This document shows, piece by piece, positions 7,400 through 16,497 of a stretch of 64,000 nt of DNA (position 1 is its first letter; each line of letters opens with the position of its first letter). Below the pieces are notes generated by a model. It had not been told where the DNA came from, ran no database searches, and saw nothing but the letters and a program-made list of their open reading frames with translations. The position numbers were made by a program, and so were the translations under genes. The DNA is taken from contig NZ_FORU01000005.1 of NCBI RefSeq assembly GCF_900114085.1, forward strand, positions 62,001 to 126,000, written 5' to 3'. The stretch comes from Myroides guanonis (lineage in GTDB: Bacteria; Bacteroidota; Bacteroidia; Flavobacteriales; Flavobacteriaceae).

Positions 7400-8263
7400 T
7401 TATTCTATTTCAATTTCTGTTACATCAAGTTGAAGTGCCATATTCTGTCTTAAATATTGCCAAGTAGCTTCGCTTTTAGGTCGAAAAAGATGATTCTTCT
7501 TTTTACTTGTATTGTAAGTGATTCCAAAACATTTTGGTTTTTCTCCTTCTACTAATCCTTCTATCCATTCCAATCCAACACCTATTTGTTTTTTATCCTT
7601 TACAGCAATAGAGTAATTCTGTAGATCTATAGTAAAAAGGCCTTTGTTTCCCTCTGAAACTTCAAAAATGATATCTTCTTGATTGAATGTAGTGGTCGGT
7701 TCTCCATTCACAATATCATAAAGTTTCAGTCTTAGCTTTATATTCTGATATTCATTACAACCAATATGAAAACTAATTTTATCGATAATAATATCATTTT
7801 CTATATCGAAGATGATCGCTTGTTCTCTACCTAGTAAGTCATCTTTAGAGGAATCGTATTCATGATAAAACTTAAAAAGCATTTTGCCATATTCAGTACT
7901 TCCTATTGTATATTGATTAATGGTTTTTTTAATTATTGAAATTTCGGGTAACACGTCAGATTTGGGAGTTAGGTAAAAAACTTTATTACTAGCTTCAAAT
8001 TCATTAAGTGAAATACTGTAATCTTGGTAGCCAATTAGGGAGGAATTAATGATGTCTGTTCCTTTTAAAGATTGATTTATTTTCATTGAAAAGCTTCCAT
8101 CTTCTTTTGATACAGTTCCCATTACTTTATCCACTACGCCAATGCTGACATAGGCATGAATGGTATTGTCGGAGCTGTTTTTCATGGTGCCTGTTATGCT
8201 GTTTTGAGTATACCCTAGGCTAGAAAGTAGTAAAAGCAGCGCGCTAATGAATAGTTTAATCAT
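7400..8263 (-). CDS. Secreted protein with carboxypeptidase-regulatory-like domain
   Basis: After a signal peptide (MIKLFISALLLLLSSLGYTQ), residues about 21-105 form a carboxypeptidase-regulatory-like beta-sandwich (SITGTMKNSSDNTIHAYVSI). About 180 residues of unknown beta-rich sequence follow. The protein has no barrel or plug, so it may be periplasmic or surface-attached. The start at 8263 is chosen because it opens the signal peptide; a longer frame to 8332 would overlap the upstream gene. Its N-terminus resembles that of the next gene downstream, suggesting that the two functions are linked. Confidence 0.72.
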   Translation of the reverse strand: MIKLFISALLLLLSSLGYTQNSITGTMKNSSDNTIHAYVSIGVVDKVMGTVSKEDGSFSMKINQSLKGTDIINSSLIGYQDYSISLNEFEASNKVFYLTPKSDVLPEISIIKKTINQYTIGSTEYGKMLFKFYHEYDSSKDDLLGREQAIIFDIENDIIIDKISFHIGCNEYQNIKLRLKLYDIVNGEPTTTFNQEDIIFEVSEGNKGLFTIDLQNYSIAVKDKKQIGVGLEWIEGLVEGEKPKCFGITYNTSKKKNHLFRPKSEATWQYLRQNMALQLDVTEIEIE

Positions 8264-8297
8264 AGTTATGGTGGTTTTAGAGATCCATATTTGATTT

Positions 8298-9110
8298 TTA
8301 TTTAGATTTAAATTGATAAGGATACGTTTCATAAATCTCGTTTGCTTCTCCTAGGCTATATCCCTGTTTTCTATATTTAGTAGCTTTCTCTAATAAAGCA
8401 GTGTATTCTTCAGATGGACGATCTAGTTTATAGAGAGAAATCGCTTTGTAGTATATCGCATCTGAAAATTTAGGATATTGCAATATTGCTTTATCGAAAT
8501 ATGTGATTGCTTCCTCAAACTTTTGCTGTTCATATTTCGTAATTCCATAATAGAAAAGAACATTATGATGGATTTCACCAAAGGCTGTTTCGTGTTTGAG
8601 AATTGATTGTTGAAAATAGCTTTCTGCTTTGTCAAACTCATTTAATTGAAGATAAGATAAGCCTATATAGAAAGAGTAGGTGTGGTCCATTTCAAAACTA
8701 TCTCCCCATTTTTTCATGCAATCTTCGAAGTCATCAATAGTCTCTTGGTACGTTTTAGAAAAAATACATTTTATAAAAGCTCTATAAGGTTGGTATCTTT
8801 TTGGATCAAATTTTACTGCTTCATCAATATAGACCATACCTACTTCATATTTTCGTGCTTTAAAATAGGGCATTGCTTTTTGTTGCCATAAATAGGCGAT
8901 GGTACTATCTTGTTGCAATCCCTCATCCAAATACTGTTGCCATTCTTTCATATGAATGTTATAATTGTATTTGTGAGCACCATTGTAGGTGTATTTTTCA
9001 ATAATGGCTTCTTGGCTCGTTTTTGCTAATACCGGCTGTACTGTTTCGTTGGGTTGAGCAAAGGAAGTAAGAGTTCCGAAGAGAGATAACATTAAGAAGT
9101 ACAGTTTCAT
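8298..9110 (-). CDS. Secreted TPR-repeat protein
   Basis: The 270-residue product has a signal peptide (MKLYFLMLSLFGTLTSFAQ) and at least three tetratricopeptide-like repeats from about residue 60 to 255, for example FEEAITYFDKAILQYPKFSD. TPR proteins serve as scaffolds for protein assembly. The start is moved to 9110, where the signal peptide begins. It is the first gene of a probable three-gene operon with the regulatory-like domain protein and the outer-membrane barrel. A scaffold or accessory role for that envelope module is an inference. Confidence 0.75.
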   Translation of the reverse strand: MKLYFLMLSLFGTLTSFAQPNETVQPVLAKTSQEAIIEKYTYNGAHKYNYNIHMKEWQQYLDEGLQQDSTIAYLWQQKAMPYFKARKYEVGMVYIDEAVKFDPKRYQPYRAFIKCIFSKTYQETIDDFEDCMKKWGDSFEMDHTYSFYIGLSYLQLNEFDKAESYFQQSILKHETAFGEIHHNVLFYYGITKYEQQKFEEAITYFDKAILQYPKFSDAIYYKAISLYKLDRPSEEYTALLEKATKYRKQGYSLGEANEIYETYPYQFKSK

Positions 9111-9428
9111 ATATGGTTTTGAAAATAATAAGTAAAATGTATTAAAACACATTTATAATAAGATAATGTCGTATTTTAAATAGTTGTTAATTTGTTATAA
9201 TAAAATCTAAAACTAGTTAATCTTTGTTTTGAGACAAAGCTGTTTGTGTTTATTTTAACAAAATAGATAGTTTTGATATATATGTTGTTAATGGAGTTGT
9301 GAAGAGTTGAGTTGGGTTATTTAAAATAAAGTGCTTAATTTTATTTATAACAACAAAATCTTTAAGTTTATGAAACATTTTATTTCTTTATATAAGAATC
9401 TAGTAAAAATAATTTAAGCCAAAGACTT
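9111..9428. other. Divergent intergenic region, 318 bp
   Basis: This gap separates the minus-strand TPR gene from the plus-strand mini ABC pair. A short dyad CTTTGT/ACAAAG lies at 9222-9239. No exact TAnnTTTG box is placed well for either gene, and no RNA gene or small ORF is seen. Confidence 0.5.
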
Positions 9429-9731
9429 ATGATGAAAGGGCAATCTCTATCCTTATATTTTAATTTTCACAAAAGTACTTTGATTGTGAATTGGGCTATT
9501 TCTCTAGCAGTTTCGCTTGTTACATTTTCAGTGTTTAGCTTTGCTGTTACGAGTTTTACAGCTGGTTTTTTAATGGCATTATTTTATATAGAGCTAGTTA
9601 AAAAAAACGAGTACTTTTTTTACTATAATCTTGGGATATCCAAAAGAGGATTGATTGTTTCGAACTTCTTGTTTAACCTTGTTTTTGCTGTTCTACTAAT
9701 TATAATAACTGTACTATGGAAAATTGTTTAG
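9429..9731 (+). CDS. Small membrane protein paired with an ABC ATPase (100 aa)
   Basis: The protein has three likely membrane helices (about residues 16-36, 38-55 and 76-97). Between helices two and three it has a charged loop, ELVKKNEYFFYYNLGISKRG, which resembles the coupling-helix region of ABC permeases (a short motif where YYNLGISK recalls the YYN.G.S..E of ABC-2 type or LptF-like subunits). It overlaps the ATPase gene by 16 bp, so the two are translationally coupled. It is far shorter than normal ABC permeases, so it would need to oligomerise or work with another subunit. The role as permease is inferred. Start could be 9429 or 9432. Confidence 0.65.
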   Translation: MMKGQSLSLYFNFHKSTLIVNWAISLAVSLVTFSVFSFAVTSFTAGFLMALFYIELVKKNEYFFYYNLGISKRGLIVSNFLFNLVFAVLLIIITVLWKIV

Positions 9732-10375
9732 AGGTAGATAGTATTTATAGAAAAGTTAATGATAATCTGACTCTTTCAGATATCTATTTTAAGTGTGAAG
9801 AGGGAAAAGTAGTTGGGATTGTCGGAAGAAATGGTAGTGGAAAATCAATATTGATGAGGATTGTTTTTGGAATAGAGCAAGCAGATAATAAGTTCATAAG
9901 AGTTTTTGGTAAGAATTTTAAGGCTCCTTATAAAAAGCGGGGGTTACTAGCTTATCTTCCTCAGCATTCGTTTCTTCCTCAGAGTTTAAAAGTAGCTCAG
10001 GTTATCAGATTTTATTTAGGGCAGGATTTGGAAAGCTCTTTTGCGAATGATGAAATTATTGAAAAGATAAAGTACCGTAAAGTAAGTACACTATCTGGGG
10101 GTGAGTTGAGATATCTAGAGGTGAGAATAATATTAAAAATGAAAGTTAGGTTTGTTCTATTAGATGAACCTTTTAGTCAACTATCTCCTTTATTAAAAGA
10201 GAGATTGAAAGGATTTGTTAAAGAGGAATTGAAAAATAAAGGAATAGTAGTCACGGATCATGATTATTTTAATTTAGAGCCAATACTAGACACGGTATAT
10301 CTAATGAACCGAGGAAACTTAAAGCTTGTAAAGGATAAGGAAGATTTAGTTTTTTGGAATTATTTACCTCAATAA
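9716..10375 (+). CDS. ABC transporter ATP-binding protein
   Basis: All ABC ATPase landmarks are present in 219 residues: Walker A GRNGSGKS (37-44), a Q-loop at Q83 (LPQ), signature LSGGE (126-130), Walker B with D150-E151 (FVLLDEP), and switch His182 (VTDHD). It is therefore likely to be an active ATPase. The substrate is unknown. It overlaps the small membrane gene by 16 bp. I recall similar stand-alone ATPases in other flavobacteria, so the pair may be a lineage-specific minimal transporter. No substrate-binding protein or larger permease is next to it. Confidence 0.88.
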   Translation: MENCLEVDSIYRKVNDNLTLSDIYFKCEEGKVVGIVGRNGSGKSILMRIVFGIEQADNKFIRVFGKNFKAPYKKRGLLAYLPQHSFLPQSLKVAQVIRFYLGQDLESSFANDEIIEKIKYRKVSTLSGGELRYLEVRIILKMKVRFVLLDEPFSQLSPLLKERLKGFVKEELKNKGIVVTDHDYFNLEPILDTVYLMNRGNLKLVKDKEDLVFWNYLPQ

Positions 10376-10465
10376 AAAATAACAGGTTTGCTTTCGAGAA
10401 TATTAAAAATTGAGGGGCCTTTCTCTTTTGAATCTATATGTTTTAAATAAAGAAAAGAATACGAC

Positions 10466-10473
10466 TATATTTG
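10466..10473 (+). promoter_or_regulatory. -7 box for the VF530-like gene
   Basis: TATATTTG matches TAnnTTTG and ends ten bases before the ATG at 10484, leaving a very short leader rich in A. Confidence 0.65.
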
Positions 10474-10483
10474 TAAAAAAAAA

Positions 10484-10744
10484 ATGGAAAACTCAAAGAA
10501 CCCTTTGCACGGAAAAAAGTTAGCTGATATTCTGGAAGAATTAGTGAGCTATTATGATGGTTTTGAAGAACTGGGTAATCAAATTAATATTAGATGCTTT
10601 CAACATGAACCTAGTATAAATTCCTCTTTGAAGTTTTTGCGAAAAACACCGTGGGCGCGTGATAAAGTAGAGAGTTTGTACCTTTATGTATTGCGTCAAA
10701 AAGCAAAAAAAGAGAGGTTGGATAATAATACAACATTAGATTAG
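10484..10744 (+). CDS. VF530-family (DUF2132) putative DNA-binding protein
   Basis: This 86-residue protein carries the VF530 signature: NPLHGKKLADILEELV near the start, then INIRCFQHEPSINSSLKFLR and KTPWARDKVESLYL. The family is small and helical, and is named after a Vibrio fischeri protein with proposed DNA binding; its cellular role is unsettled. It has its own -7 box and is followed by a strong shared terminator, so it is probably monocistronic. Confidence 0.85.
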   Translation: MENSKNPLHGKKLADILEELVSYYDGFEELGNQINIRCFQHEPSINSSLKFLRKTPWARDKVESLYLYVLRQKAKKERLDNNTTLD

Positions 10745-10820
10745 TTTTCTCTAGGCTAATTTATAGTACTAAATTCTTCGAGTAGATCAAAGGGTTTGTT
10801 ATTCTGAAATTAAATAAATA

Positions 10821-10859
10821 AAAAAATCCCGTTGTGAACTTTTCACAACGGGATTTTTT
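10821..10859. terminator. Bidirectional terminator between VF530 gene and RND operon
   Basis: An 18-bp stem (10821-10838 with 10842-10859) with A and T tracts at the ends closes both the plus-strand VF530 gene and the minus-strand RND gene, which stops at 10879. Confidence 0.9.
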
Positions 10860-10878
10860 AAAGACAAATAACAAATTT

Positions 10879-13800
10879 TTAGTGATTGCTTTTCTTTTCG
10901 AATTCATCTACAAAACTTTCGTTTGGAACGTAGTCTTCTTCTATTAAACCAGCATAATCTACTTTTTCTTTTTGACCAAACATTCTACCTATACTGTCAA
11001 ATGCTGAATAAATTACAGGAACAATAACAAGAGTTAAGAATAGAGATGATAATAGACCTCCCATAACCACAATAGCTATTCCATTGTTCATTTCAGCTCC
11101 TGCTCCTTTAGCTAATGCAATAGGTACCATTCCAATTACCATGGCAATGGTAGTCATTAGAATCGGACGTAAACGTGCATGGTTCGCTGCGATTAACGCA
11201 TCATGTGTATTGTCTCCGGCTTCTTTTCTATGATTTGCAAAGTCAACAAGTAAGATGGCATTTTTACACACCAAACCAATTAACATGATAATCCCTAGAA
11301 TCGTAAAGATATTTAATGAGGTGTTAGTTAAAGCTAAAGCTAGTAAAGCTCCAATAAACGACAACGGTACTGAGAATAATACGATAAATGGTTTAGAGAA
11401 ACTGTCGTAAAGGGCTACCATTACTAAGTAAACTAAAACGATCGCTGCCAATAAGGCGATTCCCAAAGTACCAAACCCTTCTGTTTGGTTTTCCATATCT
11501 CCTGCCCAAATAAAATCTACTCCAGGTTTCTTGTCTAATTGAGAGAATTTAGATTCCCATTCTTCAGCTATAGTACCTGTAGGACGACCAATTGCTTGTG
11601 CTTGTACAGTTACAGATGGACTCTTATCTCTACGTTCTAATAATGATGGTCCTGATCCATATGCGACAGTTGCAAATTGATGTAGTTTAATGTTTTGCCC
11701 CTCATTGTTCACAAATGAAATGTTACGAACATCTTCAATGTTAGAGCGATCAAATTCTTGATAGCGAATGTTTATGTCATATTCGTATTCTCCGGCTCTA
11801 AATTTCCCATCGGTGTTCCCACTAAAAGCGGTTTGCATAGTCATACCTACTGTTTGTAGGTTTAAACCTAAGGCAGCCATTTTATCTCGGTCAACTTGTA
11901 CATTAACTTCGGGGTTACCGTCTTCAGAGGTTAACTTTATTTCTGATGCTCCTGGTATGTCTCGTAAGATAGCTTCTGCTTGTAGTGCAAATTCCATAGC
12001 ATCTTCCATAGAAGACCCCGTTACAGTAAGTGCCAATGGTGCCATTTCGGCTCCCATTAATCCTACAGGTACTGTTTTAACTTTCGCTCCTACTAGTTCT
12101 TTTTCTAGCTCTCTTTTTAGTTTGGCAGCATAGATGAAAGAGTTGTCTTCACGTTCTGATTTGTCTACCAAGGTAACAGCAATCTCCGCTTTATATTTAG
12201 TTGCTTGTACAGAACCCATTCCTTCACTTGACTGACCTACTGTTGTAATTAAAGTAACTACTTCAGGTTTAGTTCTCAAAAACTGTTCAGCTTGTTGTGT
12301 GACTTGATTTGTTGTTTCAATAGAAGCGTCTTTTTCTAATTCTATTTGCACCAAAAACTCACCTTTATCCGTTTGAGGGAAAAACTCACCACCAATGAAC
12401 CCTAGTGGAAGCAGCGCTATTGAAGAAAAGAAAAGTATTAATGTTATTGCTAAAACAATAATTCTATTCATTGTTGAACGCAACGCCCACACCAATAAAT
12501 CAGAAATAAAATGTGTGAATTTTTCTAAACCTCTTTCAAATCTATTTAAAATACGACCGAAGAAAGAGTGTGAGCTGATTACTTCAATTTTACCATAACG
12601 TGAATATAACCACGGAACGATAGTAAATGAAACCAAAAGAGATAGCAATGTTGCAAAAATCACGGTTACACAGAATTGTGTAATAATATTAGATACTAAT
12701 CCTGAACTCATTGCGATTGGTAAGAATACTACAACAATTACTAAAGTAATAGCGGTTACTGTAAATCCAATCTCTGCTGTACCATCAAAAGCTGCGCGCA
12801 CCTTGTTTTTTCCCATCTCCATGTGACGGTGAATATTTTCGATTACAACAATGGCGTCATCCACTAAAATTCCCACAACCAACGAGAGTCCTAATAAACT
12901 CATTAAGTTAAGGGTATATCCCATAATATAAAGACCTATGAAGGTTGAGATTAATGCCAGTGGAATAGCAATCATTACGATTAAGGCATTTCTAAAACTG
13001 TGCAAGAAAAACAACATTACAAAGGCTACCAATACAATAGCTAATCCAAGGTCGAACATTACTCCATTGGCTGCTTTAAGCGTAAATTCACTCGTGTCAT
13101 TCGCTATAGTAACTTTAATATCTTGGTCTGCATAGTTCTTTTCTACTGTTTTAATAGTTTCCTGAACCAGTCTACTTACTTCAACTGCGTTGGCATCAGA
13201 TTGTTTAATTACCTCTAGTAAAATAGTATTCTTTTGGTTTAAGCGTGCTATTTTTTCAACGTCTTTGTGACTGTCTTGAACATCGGCTAAATCACTTAAT
13301 CGAATTTGGATACCATCTTTTGAAGCGACGACTAGATTTCTTAGCTCTTCTACGTTTTTGTATTTTCCTGCTAAACGAATTAGAATTTGTTCATTTCTTG
13401 TTTTTACACTCCCTGTAGGGAAATCAAGATTCGAAGCTAATATCATTTGTTGTAATTGAGGAACGCTTAGTCCATATGATTCCATTTTCTTGGCATCAAT
13501 CATTACTTGTATTTCACGTTCTTCCCCACCGATAAGGTTCACCTGCGCCACCCCGTTAATACGAGAGAAAATAGGTTGAATCTTTTTATCCAAAAGGTCA
13601 AATAATCCCTTTTCATCTAAATTACTAGTTACCCCTAGAGTTACAACTGGTAAGTCACTTAATGAAAATTTCGCTAAAGATGGAGGGTCCACATCTTCCG
13701 GTAAGTCTTTTAAAATGGCGTTAATTTTTCGTTGCGCATCATTTAGAGAGTAGTCGACATCTGCTTCTGGCTCTAGAGATACGATTACTACAGATAAACT

Positions 13801-14058
13801 CTCATAGGATTTTGCTTCAATCTTTTTTACGTTCTCTAATGAGGATACTGCATCTTCTATTTTCTTTGTTACTGTGTTTTCTATTTCAGAAGGGGACGCT
13901 CCTGGATAAACAGTAGAGATAGTAACAACGTTAATTTCAAACTTAGGTACGAGTTCGTAACTCAAGTTTTTATAACTAAAAATCCCCCCGAGCATCAATA
14001 TGATAAAGAGTACTATAATAATACTCGGGCGTTTTATGGATATTTCTGCTATTTTCAT
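10879..14058 (-). CDS. RND-family multidrug efflux permease (AcrB/MexB-like, HAE1 type)
   Basis: The 1059-residue protein has the RND permease layout: a helix at the N-terminus, two large periplasmic loops (about residues 35-330 and 560-860) and two groups of membrane helices. The TM4 proton-relay acidic pair is present (GILVDDAIVVIENIHRH). The N-terminus IKRPSIIIVLFIILMLGG and GGEFFPQTDKGEF before the second loop are typical. It exports hydrophobic or amphiphilic compounds using the proton gradient. It is the last gene of the operon tetR-tolC-MFP-RND, 20 bp after the adaptor gene. Substrates cannot be read from sequence. Confidence 0.95.
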   Translation of the reverse strand: MKIAEISIKRPSIIIVLFIILMLGGIFSYKNLSYELVPKFEINVVTISTVYPGASPSEIENTVTKKIEDAVSSLENVKKIEAKSYESLSVVIVSLEPEADVDYSLNDAQRKINAILKDLPEDVDPPSLAKFSLSDLPVVTLGVTSNLDEKGLFDLLDKKIQPIFSRINGVAQVNLIGGEEREIQVMIDAKKMESYGLSVPQLQQMILASNLDFPTGSVKTRNEQILIRLAGKYKNVEELRNLVVASKDGIQIRLSDLADVQDSHKDVEKIARLNQKNTILLEVIKQSDANAVEVSRLVQETIKTVEKNYADQDIKVTIANDTSEFTLKAANGVMFDLGLAIVLVAFVMLFFLHSFRNALIVMIAIPLALISTFIGLYIMGYTLNLMSLLGLSLVVGILVDDAIVVIENIHRHMEMGKNKVRAAFDGTAEIGFTVTAITLVIVVVFLPIAMSSGLVSNIITQFCVTVIFATLLSLLVSFTIVPWLYSRYGKIEVISSHSFFGRILNRFERGLEKFTHFISDLLVWALRSTMNRIIVLAITLILFFSSIALLPLGFIGGEFFPQTDKGEFLVQIELEKDASIETTNQVTQQAEQFLRTKPEVVTLITTVGQSSEGMGSVQATKYKAEIAVTLVDKSEREDNSFIYAAKLKRELEKELVGAKVKTVPVGLMGAEMAPLALTVTGSSMEDAMEFALQAEAILRDIPGASEIKLTSEDGNPEVNVQVDRDKMAALGLNLQTVGMTMQTAFSGNTDGKFRAGEYEYDINIRYQEFDRSNIEDVRNISFVNNEGQNIKLHQFATVAYGSGPSLLERRDKSPSVTVQAQAIGRPTGTIAEEWESKFSQLDKKPGVDFIWAGDMENQTEGFGTLGIALLAAIVLVYLVMVALYDSFSKPFIVLFSVPLSFIGALLALALTNTSLNIFTILGIIMLIGLVCKNAILLVDFANHRKEAGDNTHDALIAANHARLRPILMTTIAMVIGMVPIALAKGAGAEMNNGIAIVVMGGLLSSLFLTLVIVPVIYSAFDSIGRMFGQKEKVDYAGLIEEDYVPNESFVDEFEKKSNH

Positions 14059-14078
14059 TTCTTAGTTTTGTTAGCTAA

Positions 14079-15143
14079 TTATTTAATGATGTTAATCGGT
14101 GCTTGATCAATCAAGTTGATTTGTCCAGAGATAATTACATTTTCTCCTTCTTTCAGTCCACTGATAACTTCTACTTCATTACCAAAGTTTCTTCCAGTAC
14201 TAATGGTTTTTAACGTTGCTTTGTCATTTGAGGCAACAAAGACTTGGTTGGAGCTCACACTTCCAACAAAAGCTTCTCTAGGTACAGTAAGTGTTTCTGT
14301 GTTTTCACCAGCAAAGGCTTGGAAATAAGCCGTTCCGTACATTCCTGCTCTCAAAGGGGCATCTGTTTGGTTTTCTATAATCATTTCAATAGGGAAGTTT
14401 AAAGATGCATCTGCTTTGGGAGCAATGAAGCTTATTTTTCCTTCGAAATCTCTATTTGGATATACACTTGCTTTTACTTTGATTTTGTCTCCTAGTTTTA
14501 AGCTAGCTACTTGACTTTCATCTACGTTGATGCGCAATTTTAATTGACTTACATTTACCAATTCGAATAATACGGTGCCAGGAGATACGAAACTCCCTGA
14601 TTCAACTAATTTTTTGTTGATAATACCACTTATAGGTGCTTTAACGTTGGCGTCATTCGCTGTAATTTGTGCTGATCTCAATTGTGCTTTTGCATTTTCA
14701 AGTGATAATCGCACTTGGTCTAATTGCTGTTGTGTTACTCCTCCAGTTTTATAAGCGCTTTCAAAACGTGCAGCATTTGCTTGTGCAGTTGCGTAAGCGG
14801 TTTGTGCGTTTTGTAATTGTACACCAATTTGGTCACCATTAACTAAGGCTAATGTTTGACCTGCTTTTACGACTGAACCTTCATCAACTAATAATTTTAT
14901 AACACGACCAGATGTTTCAGCTGCAATTTTTACTTCTTGTTCTGGAATGAAATTTCCATTAGCTGTATATGTTGCGTTGATAGATCCTTTTTTAACTGGA
15001 GCAATACGTACTGCTATGGACGGATTGGTTTGAGCAGCAATTTGAGTGTCAGCCTCGTTTTGAGCTTTATTTTTATTTAGTACAAACACAATTCCTGCTA
15101 GGACAGCGACTAGTACAATTCCTGTGATAATTTTATTTTTCAT
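14079..15143 (-). CDS. Efflux RND transporter periplasmic adaptor (MFP) subunit
   Basis: The 354-residue protein has an N-terminal membrane anchor (ITGIVLVAVLAGIVFVL). A lipoyl/hairpin region follows, with EVKIAAETSGRVIKLLVDEG and, after a coiled-coil, VKAPISGIINKKLVESGSFV. Beta-barrel and membrane-proximal domains come after that. Adaptors of the AcrA/HlyD family bridge the RND pump and a TolC-type channel. It lies 16 bp downstream of the TolC-like gene and 20 bp upstream of the pump. No lipobox is seen, so it is anchored by the helix rather than by lipid. Confidence 0.93.
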   Translation of the reverse strand: MKNKIITGIVLVAVLAGIVFVLNKNKAQNEADTQIAAQTNPSIAVRIAPVKKGSINATYTANGNFIPEQEVKIAAETSGRVIKLLVDEGSVVKAGQTLALVNGDQIGVQLQNAQTAYATAQANAARFESAYKTGGVTQQQLDQVRLSLENAKAQLRSAQITANDANVKAPISGIINKKLVESGSFVSPGTVLFELVNVSQLKLRINVDESQVASLKLGDKIKVKASVYPNRDFEGKISFIAPKADASLNFPIEMIIENQTDAPLRAGMYGTAYFQAFAGENTETLTVPREAFVGSVSSNQVFVASNDKATLKTISTGRNFGNEVEVISGLKEGENVIISGQINLIDQAPINIIK

Positions 15144-15159
15144 GGATGCTATTGAGTTT

Positions 15160-16497
15160 TTATTTTAGTAATGTTGTTAGTTCTCCTTGTGCTTTAATCA
15201 AAGCAACTTCTGCTAATTTGTAATCCAATAAAGCAGTGGTATAGTTATTTTCTGCTTCTGTAAAGGCAGTTTCTGCACTTAACAAATCAGTTAAAGGTGC
15301 AATTCCGTTGCGGTAGTTGTTCTGTATATTGTACATTACATCTTTAGCTAGGGCAACGTTTTCCTCTTGAATGCGGATAGTGATTAAAGCATTTTGAATT
15401 TGTGTTTGTGCATTTTTAAAGTCTAAAGAAAGTGCCTGCTTCGTATCTTTGATATCCAATTCGATTTTTTGAAGGTCGATTTCTGCTTGCTTTACTTTAG
15501 CACGAGTTCCCAGTCCTTGAAAAACCGGGATTTTAAGTGTTAGTCCAACCATTGCACTATTGGTCCAATAAACTTGGTCTTTAGTTTCTTTAAACCACGG
15601 AAAATTATCACCGAGACCTTGGTAACCAAAATTTCCAAAAAGAGCAAGAGTAGGGTAGTGTTCAGATAGCTTAGCTTTCTTTTGATAGGTGTAAAGTTCT
15701 TCTTGTTTTTTTAACAATTGCATTTCAGTTCGGTTTTCAATATTGCTTTCTGAGAACACGACTGCTTCATTTATATCAAATGTGCTGTTAGGCATTTTTA
15801 TGGCACTATGTAAGTCCATTCCAATCAAGAATTTTAATGAATTTTCTTGAAGCTCTATGGAGTTGATAATTTGTTGCCTTTTAGCCTGTAAGTTACTTAG
15901 ACTTACCTTAGTTCTATCTAAATCGATTTTTGTTGCAAGACCATTAGAGTAAAGGTTTTCGATAATGTCTTTTACCTTAGTGGTACTCGACACATTGCTT
16001 TCAATGGTTTTTAACATTTGTTGCGATTGGTAAACTTGATAGTAGCTTTGAGCTACTTTTTCTATCAATTGTTCATCGGTGAGGGTGCTGTTTATTTTAT
16101 AAAACTCACGGGTTGTTTTAGCTGCTTTTAATCCAGTAAATACAGATTGATTGAATAGTATTTGTGAAACACTAGCAGTTAGAGAAGACCCCCATTCTAA
16201 ACCAAAAGGTACCATTAGTGTTGTTCCTGGTGCTCCTATTATTTCACCAGGTAAGGCGCTTTTTTGAATAATCGGGTTGTTTGTGAGACTCCCTTCAATA
16301 TTGATTTGCGGTAGAGCCATAGCTCTTACCTCTTGAATCTGATAGTTGCTGTTTTCAACTTCAAGACGTGCTTTTAATGCTTCTGATTTGTGTTCTAAAG
16401 CATAGTTTAGTGCCTCTTTTAAGCTGAGGTTTACTTCTTGTGCTTGTGCTATGAATCCTATGAGAAATAGGGAAAGCGCTATTTTGTATTTTTTCAT
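15160..16497 (-). CDS. TolC-family outer-membrane efflux channel
   Basis: The 445-residue protein has a signal peptide ending AQAQ and two OEP repeats of long helices. Typical positions include LSLKEALNYALEHKSEALKARLE at the start (given here in part) and a second VFQGLGTRAKVKQAEIDLQ block. It forms the trimeric channel through which the RND pump exports. Its ATG overlaps the tetR stop by one base (TAATG), which suggests translational coupling, so repressor and channel are made from one transcript. Confidence 0.94.
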   Translation of the reverse strand: MKKYKIALSLFLIGFIAQAQEVNLSLKEALNYALEHKSEALKARLEVENSNYQIQEVRAMALPQINIEGSLTNNPIIQKSALPGEIIGAPGTTLMVPFGLEWGSSLTASVSQILFNQSVFTGLKAAKTTREFYKINSTLTDEQLIEKVAQSYYQVYQSQQMLKTIESNVSSTTKVKDIIENLYSNGLATKIDLDRTKVSLSNLQAKRQQIINSIELQENSLKFLIGMDLHSAIKMPNSTFDINEAVVFSESNIENRTEMQLLKKQEELYTYQKKAKLSEHYPTLALFGNFGYQGLGDNFPWFKETKDQVYWTNSAMVGLTLKIPVFQGLGTRAKVKQAEIDLQKIELDIKDTKQALSLDFKNAQTQIQNALITIRIQEENVALAKDVMYNIQNNYRNGIAPLTDLLSAETAFTEAENNYTTALLDYKLAEVALIKAQGELTTLLK

